From a bacterium (GTDB lineage Bacteria; Bacteroidota; Bacteroidia; Bacteroidales; Bacteroidaceae), in the NCBI GenBank assembly GCA_004559785.1, contig SFXD01000111.1, forward strand, positions 1-5,061: a stretch of DNA of 5,061 bases, read 5' to 3'. The notes under the pieces were generated by a model. It saw only the letters and a list, made by a program, of their open reading frames with translations. It did not search any database and had not been told where the DNA came from. Of the stretch, positions 1 through 5,061 are shown one piece after another (within the stretch, counting starts at the first letter, position 1; every line of letters starts with the position of its first letter). The position numbers were made by a program, and so were the translations under genes.

Positions 1-1320
1 CTTGGCGGTATCTACGGAGAGGATAGGCTCCTTTGCCGTAATCTTAGGGTTTTGGTTGGGATCGATTGCGCCAGAGGGTTTGCATGACAACTCAAGCCAC
101 GCCTGCAGGTAGGGGTTCTGTTCTGCCTTTAGAGGTTCCTTGGCTTTCTTCAGTCTCTTTTCCCGATCCTTGTACCAATCGTCGATGAGTTTCTTTTGCT
201 GTCCCCATTTCTTTGCCCAGGTGGTCTTGGGCACCAAGTCGAGTTGCTCCGTATGGGGTTGCAGCATTCCGAGGGAGTCAGTCTCCAGGAAGGATAGTTC
301 CAGCGAGATAGTGTCTTGCTGTTTGTAGTATACGGTGTCTGTAATCCAGCAGGTGATGGTATCGAAATGTTCGGAAGCTTCGTATACGAGGCACTTTTCG
401 TCGAAGTTGAGCCCCTTTATCTTTGGCATGGAGTCAGCCTTTGCCGTGAAGTATAACGTGAAAGACTCTGGTTCGTTGCGTTCGGTCTTTAGCAGGTGCA
501 TGTCCTGACCGTCCTCGAGGAATGCCATTAGCAGCAGGTCGTCTGGCAGGTAGTGAGTGTAGGGAATCACCCGGATGGAGTCGTATCGTGTGGAGTCTCG
601 CCATATAGTGTCCATGCGTATGTCGGGCTTGCACGAGACCTGGAAGTCGGTGGTGTCGAATGCTATTCGCTCGCTCTTCTGGCTGAAGAAGAAGTTGCCG
701 TCCTTGTCGTCGATGGCGAAAGCCCTGTACCTACCGTCCTTGACACCCTTTATTTTGAATCGTCCCGAGCCATCGGTACGTGATACCCTCATGAATGGGG
801 CAGAGGTGAAAAGCGTGTCGCTGAAGGTGGAGTCGCTGGGGTAGAGTCCCACGAGAATGCCCTTGACAGGCTCCAGGTCGGCAGCGTTCAGGACTGTGCC
901 TGCCACCTCCATGGTGTCTATCATGTCGCCTGTGCTGAACGAGTAGGTGTAGTTGCCGAGGGGGTTGCCTTCGTTGTTGTCGAGGATGGCATCGCTGAAG
1001 TCTATGGTGTACGTTGTGTTGGCCTTGAGTGAGTCGTAGAGGTCGACCTTGATTTTCTTGCCGTCCGCCCTGATTGCGGCAGGTTCTATCTGTGGTGGCG
1101 ATACGATTACTTTTTCGTTGGCGTTGTCCAACTTGACGTATTCGTCGAAGGTTATCTGTACTTTCTTCCTTGTCACCGACGTGGCCTTGTCCTCTGGCGA
1201 GCAAGACAGAACCTTAGGTGGGGTCTCGTCGTACCGTCCTCCGTCGGGAGAGCCTATGCTGGCGCATGCCATGATGGAAACGATGCAGGCTCCGTATATA
1301 GTATTTTGCCAGAGTCTCAT
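1..1320 (-). CDS. Ig-like (Big_5/SbsA-type) domain lipoprotein, 3' end outside window
   Basis: This frame is open for 440 codons from the ATG at 1320 down to the left edge without a stop, so the C-terminus is missing. The N-terminus is a short lipoprotein signal: residues 8-18 are hydrophobic and end in SIMA before Cys19, followed by ASIGSPDGG, a start I recognise from Bacteroidetes envelope lipoproteins. The Met at -2 of the lipobox is atypical and the n-region carries only Arg2. Residues about 33-131 (DETPPKV... to SFSTGD) look like a bacterial Ig-like domain of the Big_5/SbsA type. Residues about 138-212 (VAGTVLN... DGSGRFKIKGVKDGRYRAFAIDD) resemble a carboxypeptidase-regulatory-like beta-sandwich. 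A Lys-rich, probably helical stretch lies at 370-400. The gene overlaps the upstream GH3-type gene by ATGA, so the two are probably translationally coupled. It is likely a membrane-anchored periplasmic or outer-membrane protein. No enzymatic motif is visible and its molecular role is unknown. Confidence 0.85.
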   Translation of the reverse strand, partial: MRLWQNTIYGACIVSIMACASIGSPDGGRYDETPPKVLSCSPEDKATSVTRKKVQITFDEYVKLDNANEKVIVSPPQIEPAAIRADGKKIKVDLYDSLKANTTYTIDFSDAILDNNEGNPLGNYTYSFSTGDMIDTMEVAGTVLNAADLEPVKGILVGLYPSDSTFSDTLFTSAPFMRVSRTDGSGRFKIKGVKDGRYRAFAIDDKDGNFFFSQKSERIAFDTTDFQVSCKPDIRMDTIWRDSTRYDSIRVIPYTHYLPDDLLLMAFLEDGQDMHLLKTERNEPESFTLYFTAKADSMPKIKGLNFDEKCLVYEASEHFDTITCWITDTVYYKQQDTISLELSFLETDSLGMLQPHTEQLDLVPKTTWAKKWGQQKKLIDDWYKDREKRLKKAKEPLKAEQNPYLQAWLELSCKPSGAIDPNQNPKITAKEPILSVDTAK

Positions 1321-2825
1321 GCGTTTAAAGATAATATTTGCTCGATGATGTCCCTATTGTTTCCCAGTCGTGGAACCTTGTGCTGTCCTCCCAGTTTGCC
1401 CTTTGCCTTAAGCCAATCGTTGAAGACTCCTTGTCGTGCCACCACTACCTCTAAGGGTTGCAGGGTGATGTCCTTGTACCGCTTTGCCTCGTAATCGGAG
1501 TTAACTTTCTGCAGTGTGGCGTCGAGAATGTCGGCAAATGCCTTTATGTCGGAAGGCATTTGGCTGAACTCAATTAGCCATTGGTGCCGGCACTTGCCTT
1601 TGTCGTCCATGAAGACAGGAGCAGCGGTATATTCCAAGACCTGTGCCCCGGTACGTGAGCAAGCCTCGGCAAGCCCTTTCTCGGCATTGTCCACGATGAG
1701 TTCCTCTCCGAAGGCGTTGATGAAGAACTTGGTCCGTCCCGTTATGACGAACTTGTATGGTTCCTTCTGCGTGAACCGTATCGTATCCCCAATGATGTAC
1801 CTCCAGAGTCCGCTCGACGTGGTAATCACCATTGCATAGTTCCTGTCGGTTTCCACTTCCCAGAGCGGGATGATGGAAGGGTTGTCCGTACCGAACTCAT
1901 CCATGGGTATGAATTCGTAGAACACGCCATAGTCCACCATTAGGCTCATGGCTGGGTCTGACGGGTCGTCCTGTAGCCCGAAGAAGCCTTCGGACGCATT
2001 GTACGTCTCCATGTAGTTCATGCGGCTGGTATCTATGATTCTCTTATATTGCTCTCGATATGGAGTGAAAGCCACTCCTCCGTGGAAGAACACCTCAAGG
2101 TTGGGCCATACCTCGTTGAGGTACTCCTTGCCAGATATTTCCAGCACACGGTTTATAACGGACAGCATCCACGATGGTACTCCGCTTAGGTTGGTGACAT
2201 TCCTGCCAATGGCTTCCCTGGCGATTCTGTCCCTCTTGACTTCGAAGTCACTAAGGAGGGCTGTACTCTTCCTTGGTACCCTGACGAGATTCACCAGAGG
2301 ATTGATGTTTTCTATGAGGATTGCGCTCAGGTCGCCTACGAGGCTGTCCTTGAGGTTGTAGTTGGGCGCATGGCTACCTCCCAGTATGAGGGCCTTGCCG
2401 TCGAAAAGGCGGCTGTGTGGGTTGTTGCGTAGATACCAGGCTACGGCATCCGTGCCTCCGGCATAATGCGTGTCGTGAAGTCCTTCCTTGCTTACGGGGA
2501 TGAATTTGCTCTTGTCGTTGGTTGTGCCACTTGACTTGGCATACCATCTGACCTGCCCTCGCCACAGCAAGTCTCTCTCGCCTTGCCTCATGCGGTCAAT
2601 GAGTCCTTTCAAGTCTTCGTATGTGTTGGCGGGAGTTTTCCTTGCGAAATCCTCATACCCCATGCCGGCCGAGTAGTGGTGGCTGTGTCCCCATTCCGTA
2701 TCAGAGGCAATGCCGAGCAGCCTGTGCAATACGCCCAGTTGGAGCTCGCGTGCTTGGTTGCCGTATTTGTCGAGTGCTTTCAGCCTGCCATTGAAGAAGG
2801 GGCGTATGATGTTTGTAAGGCTCAT
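1317..2825 (-). CDS. GH3-family acyl-adenylate-forming enzyme
   Basis: A 502-residue protein of the GH3 family (the family often mislabelled 'auxin-responsive promoter'), within the ANL superfamily that activates carboxylates with ATP and can conjugate them to amines. Visible motifs, in order: the phosphate-binding loop SSGTTNDKSKFIP (98-110); YNASEGFFG (275-283), matching the Y-x-x-SE motif; GLWRYIIGDTIRF (339-351), matching the Y-x-x-GD nucleotide-binding motif; the hinge TGRTKFFINAFGEE (362-375); and a C-terminal GQHKVPR (480-486) with Lys483 in the position of the conserved GH3 C-terminal lysine. All core motifs are intact, so an active enzyme is expected; no signal peptide, so cytoplasmic. 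The frame is open upstream to 3059, but the start at 2825 is preferred because MSLTNIIRPFFNGRLKAL begins the family-like sequence and its ATG forms an ATGA overlap with the rnc stop. It also ends in ATGA with the lipoprotein gene. The substrate cannot be told from sequence; the acpP-fabF context makes an acyl substrate an attractive inference only. Confidence 0.9.
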   Translation of the reverse strand: MSLTNIIRPFFNGRLKALDKYGNQARELQLGVLHRLLGIASDTEWGHSHHYSAGMGYEDFARKTPANTYEDLKGLIDRMRQGERDLLWRGQVRWYAKSSGTTNDKSKFIPVSKEGLHDTHYAGGTDAVAWYLRNNPHSRLFDGKALILGGSHAPNYNLKDSLVGDLSAILIENINPLVNLVRVPRKSTALLSDFEVKRDRIAREAIGRNVTNLSGVPSWMLSVINRVLEISGKEYLNEVWPNLEVFFHGGVAFTPYREQYKRIIDTSRMNYMETYNASEGFFGLQDDPSDPAMSLMVDYGVFYEFIPMDEFGTDNPSIIPLWEVETDRNYAMVITTSSGLWRYIIGDTIRFTQKEPYKFVITGRTKFFINAFGEELIVDNAEKGLAEACSRTGAQVLEYTAAPVFMDDKGKCRHQWLIEFSQMPSDIKAFADILDATLQKVNSDYEAKRYKDITLQPLEVVVARQGVFNDWLKAKGKLGGQHKVPRLGNNRDIIEQILSLNA

Positions 2826-3601
2826 TGTGTGGGGTTTGAATTCTTTATTATGGTTTCGCGTATCCTGTTTTTCTTCTTGAATCTCGTCAGTGCATCCTTT
2901 GCTGCCTGTTGGTGGCTCTCCTTTTTGGAGAATCCCTTTCCGTTTCCAACTTCTATGCCATTTATGTAGACCTTGGTGTAGAAAATAGGAGAACCTGTTT
3001 CGTTGCGTTCTTCCCTGACTATCTCGAACAATATGCTTGCCTTGTGCTTCTGGCACCATTCCATCAGCTTGCTCTTGAAGTTTGCTTCCTGCCGGGCCAC
3101 CTCGTCCATGTCTATGAGGTGTCCGATGATTCTGTTTGTGACGAACTTGATGCAGAAGTCGTACCCTCTGTCCAGATAGATGGCTCCTATGAGAGCCTCA
3201 AAGGCATTGCCTGCCAGATAGTTGTTGTGTGCCGTAGAATGGCTGTTGCTGATGAGCAGTTTGTCGAGTCCCAGTTCCACGGCAAACCTGCCGAGAGTTT
3301 CTCTCTTGACAATCTTGCTTCTGGTGTTGGTGAGGAATCCTTCCCTCTTGGCATTGAAGTGTCTGAATATTAAGTCTCCCACCACGGCATCGAGCACAGC
3401 ATCGCCCAGGAACTCGAGTCGCTCGTTGTTGAGAGGCTTGCCCGTATCGAAGTGTGCCTGTATGGAACTATGTATGATGGCTTCCCGATAATAGTCGATG
3501 TTCCTTGGGTAGAAGCCCATGATGCAATAAAAAGAGCGATAAAGCTCCTTGTCCTTTCGAAAGGGGAGCCTTATCGCATCTATAAGGTTTGCCGTCAGCA
3601 C
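2822..3601 (-). CDS. rnc: Ribonuclease III
   Basis: A 259-residue RNase III, which cleaves double-stranded RNA in rRNA precursors and structured mRNAs as a homodimer in the cytoplasm. The N-terminal endonuclease domain (about 20-165) carries the signature NERLEFLGDAVLD (59-71), giving active-site acids Glu60, Glu63 and Asp67. Glu87 in REGFLTNTRSK and Glu135 in GNAFEALIGAIYLD complete the set, but the position matching E. coli Asp114 is Asn132. A double-stranded RNA-binding domain follows (about 174-241), with the GKGFSKKESHQQAAKDAL segment providing the basic KKxxxxxAA helix. The start is a GTG at 3601, only 4 nt after the fabF stop (TAA-CAAA-GTG). I take it because the family-like sequence begins just behind it (RLPFRKDKEL at 11-20) and the next ATG, at codon 28, would remove that conserved part. 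No Shine-Dalgarno is seen, so initiation probably depends on coupling to fabF. The stop overlaps the GH3 start (ATGA). Codons 9-22 form a strong RNA hairpin. Confidence 0.95.
   Translation of the reverse strand: MLTANLIDAIRLPFRKDKELYRSFYCIMGFYPRNIDYYREAIIHSSIQAHFDTGKPLNNERLEFLGDAVLDAVVGDLIFRHFNAKREGFLTNTRSKIVKRETLGRFAVELGLDKLLISNSHSTAHNNYLAGNAFEALIGAIYLDRGYDFCIKFVTNRIIGHLIDMDEVARQEANFKSKLMEWCQKHKASILFEIVREERNETGSPIFYTKVYINGIEVGNGKGFSKKESHQQAAKDALTRFKKKNRIRETIIKNSNPTQ
3536..3577 (-). promoter_or_regulatory. Candidate regulatory hairpin inside the rnc coding start
   Basis: In the mRNA sense, GCGATAAGGCTCC (3577-3565) pairs with GGAGCTTTATCGC (3548-3536) over 13 contiguous positions, twelve Watson-Crick and one G-U. 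The 16-nt top contains the perfect palindrome CCTTTCGAAAGG (3564-3553), which adds about 4 more pairs closed by a UCGA loop, plus a 4-nt bulge ACAA (3552-3549). The element covers exactly codons 9-22 (nt 25-66) of rnc, encoding AIRLPFRKDKELYR. The pairing is read directly from the sequence; its function is inferred. E. coli RNase III autoregulates by cleaving a stem in its own mRNA leader, so cleavage or translational control here is plausible. It is not a terminator, because no U-tract follows and transcription must continue. Confidence 0.55.
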
Positions 3602-3605
3602 TTTG

Positions 3606-4874
3606 TTACTCTGCGTATTTCTTGAAGATGACGCAAGCGTTGTGTCCTCCGAATCCGAAGGTATTGCTCATGGCAGCCCTTATGGTACGCTTCTGAGCCT
3701 TGTTGAAAGTAAAGTTCAACTTGTAATCGATTTCGGGGTCTTCGTCGCCTTCTTCATGGTTGATGGTTGGCGGTACGATGTCGTTCTGCACGGCGAGTAC
3801 GCTTGCCATGGCCTCGATAGCTCCCGCAGCTCCGAGCAAGTGCCCAGTCATGGACTTCGTAGAGCTTATGTTCAGGCTGTAGGCATGTTCGCCGAAGAGG
3901 TCCTTGATGGCCTTCACCTCCGAGATGTCACCTACGTGGGTCGACGTGCCGTGTACGTTGATGTAGTCGATGTCCTCTGGCTTCAGTTCAGCATCCTCCA
4001 GAGCGTTTGCCATCACGAGCTTTGCACCCAGTCCCTCCGGGTGTGTGGCGGTAAGGTGGTGTGCATCTGCACTCATGCCTGCTCCTGCCATCTCGGCATA
4101 AATCCTGGCTCCTCTGGCCTTGGCATGCTCCAGTTCCTCAAGGATGAGGCATGCGCTGCCTTCTGCCATCACGAATCCGTCGCGGCTTGCGCTGAACGGG
4201 CGGCTTGCCTTCTGGGGCTCGTCGTTGCGTGTGCTAAGTGCGTGCATGGCGTTGAACCCGCCCACGCCGCTTGGAACTATCGCTGCCTCGGCACCACCGC
4301 TGACAATCATGTCTGCCTTTCCCAACCTAATGAGGTTGAATGCCTCGGCAAGGGCGTTGGATGATGATGCACAGGCTGACGAGGTGATGAAGTTGGGACC
4401 ATGGAATCCATACATGATGGATATTTGCCCGGCGCAGATGTCGGCAATCATCTTGGGGATGAAGAAGGGCCCGAATTTCGGTCCTATTGTGCTTCCGGTC
4501 CTTGCCCAGTTGCCTACTTCGTCCTCGAAGGTGTTCATGCCTCCTATGCCTACACCGTACACCACTCCGATGCGATTCTTGTCTGCCTTGTCCAGGTCGA
4601 TGCCGCAGTCCTTTATGCCCTGGATGGCTCCTGCCATGGCATACTGGCAGTAGAGATCCATCTTGCGAGCTTCCTTGCGGTCTATGCCGGAATCAGCGGG
4701 GTTGAATCCTTTTACCTCGCAGGCAAACTGCGTCTTGAAGTTCGTGGCATCGAAATGCGTGATAGGCGCAGCACCGCTAACCCCATCCACCATGGCCTTC
4801 CATGTGTCCTGGGCGGTATTGCCCAATGGGCTAACGGCTCCTATGCCCGTCACGACAACTCTTTTCAATTCCAT
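3606..4874 (-). CDS. fabF: Beta-ketoacyl-ACP synthase II
   Basis: A 422-residue KAS II, the normal length for the family, which condenses acyl-enzyme with malonyl-ACP to extend fatty acids by two carbons in type II synthesis in the cytoplasm. Family features from the start: RVVVTGIGAVSPLG (5-18); the nucleophile Cys168 in SSACASSSNAL; His308 in NVHGTST; Lys340 and His345 in STKSMTGHLLGAAG; and the C-terminal gate segment NTFGFGGHNA (404-413). Ile110 in GVGIGGM matches the acyl-pocket Ile108 of E. coli FabF. The motif HGTSTHVGD carries His313 where a proline is usual in this family (codon CAC). The ATG at 4874 gives the canonical N-terminus and is preceded by an A-rich CAACTAA with no Shine-Dalgarno, as is usual in Bacteroidetes. 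It lies 32 bp after acpP, its direct substrate carrier, and 4 bp before rnc, so co-transcription is very likely. FabB is less likely given the sequence around the active site and the acpP linkage. Confidence 0.97.
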   Translation of the reverse strand: MELKRVVVTGIGAVSPLGNTAQDTWKAMVDGVSGAAPITHFDATNFKTQFACEVKGFNPADSGIDRKEARKMDLYCQYAMAGAIQGIKDCGIDLDKADKNRIGVVYGVGIGGMNTFEDEVGNWARTGSTIGPKFGPFFIPKMIADICAGQISIMYGFHGPNFITSSACASSSNALAEAFNLIRLGKADMIVSGGAEAAIVPSGVGGFNAMHALSTRNDEPQKASRPFSASRDGFVMAEGSACLILEELEHAKARGARIYAEMAGAGMSADAHHLTATHPEGLGAKLVMANALEDAELKPEDIDYINVHGTSTHVGDISEVKAIKDLFGEHAYSLNISSTKSMTGHLLGAAGAIEAMASVLAVQNDIVPPTINHEEGDEDPEIDYKLNFTFNKAQKRTIRAAMSNTFGFGGHNACVIFKKYAE

Positions 4875-4906
4875 TTAGTTGCAGTAATAATATATAATAA
4901 TATGTA
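4875..4906 (-). other. A/T-rich acpP-fabF spacer
   Basis: The 32-bp gap between the acpP stop and the fabF ATG is nearly all A and T apart from ACTGCAACTA just before the start. Its ends can form only a weak AU pairing (TAATA with TATTA) and there is no GC stem with a U-tract, so it is not a convincing terminator. No Bacteroidetes-type -7 (TAnnTTTG) or -33 (TTTG) pair is seen. It most likely acts as an unstructured translation-initiation region for fabF within a polycistronic message. Confidence 0.5.
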
Positions 4907-5061
4907 TTACTTGTTAGCCTCGATGTAGGCGATAGCATCTGCTACAGTGGAGATCTTCTCTGCCTTGTCATCGGGAATCGTAACCTCAAATACCTTCTCG
5001 AACTCCATGATGAGCTCTACGGTATCCAGAGAGTCTGCACCAAGGTCGTTGGTGAAAGATG
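4907..5061 (-). CDS. acpP: Acyl carrier protein, 5' end outside window
   Basis: The last 50 codons plus TAA of an acyl carrier protein, the carrier that holds growing acyl chains on a 4'-phosphopantetheine arm. The visible part starts at SFTNDLGADSLDTVELIMEF; the modification serine is in the invariant DSL motif (visible residue 10, codon at 5030-5032). The acidic recognition helix II (DTVELIMEFEKVF) and the end (ISTVADAIAYIEANK) are typical. ACPs are about 78 residues, so roughly the first 28 residues lie beyond the right edge. It is followed after 32 bp by fabF on the same strand, the standard pairing of carrier and condensing enzyme. The remaining sequence is too complete to be a pseudogene fragment. 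Confidence 0.96.
   Translation of the reverse strand, partial: SFTNDLGADSLDTVELIMEFEKVFEVTIPDDKAEKISTVADAIAYIEANK

Noticed and set aside
371..388. Short palindromes GAAGCTTC and CGTATACG next to each other in the lipoprotein gene
   Set aside because: Eight-base palindromes of this kind are expected by chance in a window of this size, and they do not combine into a longer stem.
731..1204. A 157-codon minus-strand frame rich in Gln, Arg and His
   Set aside because: It is an out-of-frame shadow of the lipoprotein gene, whose own frame is open through the whole region and shows signal peptide and domains.
2826..3059. N-terminal extension of the GH3 frame by 78 residues
   Set aside because: This stretch overlaps the dsRNA-binding part of rnc in another frame, has low-complexity charged composition unlike the family, and the ATG at 2825 gives the family-like start with an ATGA junction.
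3549..4364. A 271-codon open frame on the plus strand
   Set aside because: It lies antisense to fabF and rnc, which have complete family motifs. The translation resembles no known family, and such frames arise from the third-position composition of the real genes.
4875..4906. Promoter or terminator in the acpP-fabF gap
   Set aside because: No Bacteroidetes promoter motif pair and no GC-rich stem with U-tract; only weak AU self-pairing is possible in this A/T-rich stretch.
1..5061. A defence island, mobile element, CRISPR array or other novel multi-gene system
   Set aside because: All genes are chromosomal core or conserved types with uniform composition and tight spacing; no transposase, integrase, repeat array or tRNA-adjacent junction is visible.

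Overview
The window reads almost entirely from the minus strand as one tightly packed gene run, in transcription order (right to left): acpP (3' part) - fabF - rnc - a GH3-family adenylate-forming enzyme - an Ig-like-domain lipoprotein (cut by the left edge). The protein sequences point to a member of the Bacteroidetes, order Bacteroidales, with a Prevotella/Bacteroides-like character. The RNase III has the RLPFRKDKEL N-terminal segment I associate with that group. The lipoprotein begins after its cysteine with the CASIGSPDGG-type sequence typical of Bacteroidetes, and no Shine-Dalgarno sequences are visible; the sequences before the starts are A/T-rich or A-rich. Genus is not resolved from the sequence.

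Layout: 4907-5061 holds the last 50 codons of acyl carrier protein. A 32-bp A/T-only-like spacer (4875-4906) separates it from fabF (3606-4874). Four bases after the fabF stop, rnc starts with a GTG (2822-3601). rnc ends in an ATGA overlap with the GH3-type gene (1317-2825), which ends in a second ATGA overlap with the lipoprotein gene (1-1320, continuing beyond the window). No terminator, tRNA, mobile element, CRISPR or dispersed repeat is seen, and there is no gene-free stretch longer than 32 bp.

Together the genes cover fatty-acid elongation (AcpP carrier and FabF condensing enzyme), double-stranded RNA processing (RNase III), an orphan acyl-activating enzyme of the GH3 family, and a cell-envelope lipoprotein. 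acpP-fabF-rnc is a familiar Bacteroidetes neighbourhood. The translational coupling of the GH3 enzyme and lipoprotein to it is the less explained part.

The most notable non-coding signal is a 42-nt near-perfect hairpin (3536-3577) inside the first 66 nt of rnc. It has a 13-bp stem with a single G-U pair and an apical 12-nt palindrome. It lies 24 nt downstream of the GTG start and is a plausible substrate for RNase III itself, i.e. a candidate autoregulatory element inside the reading frame.
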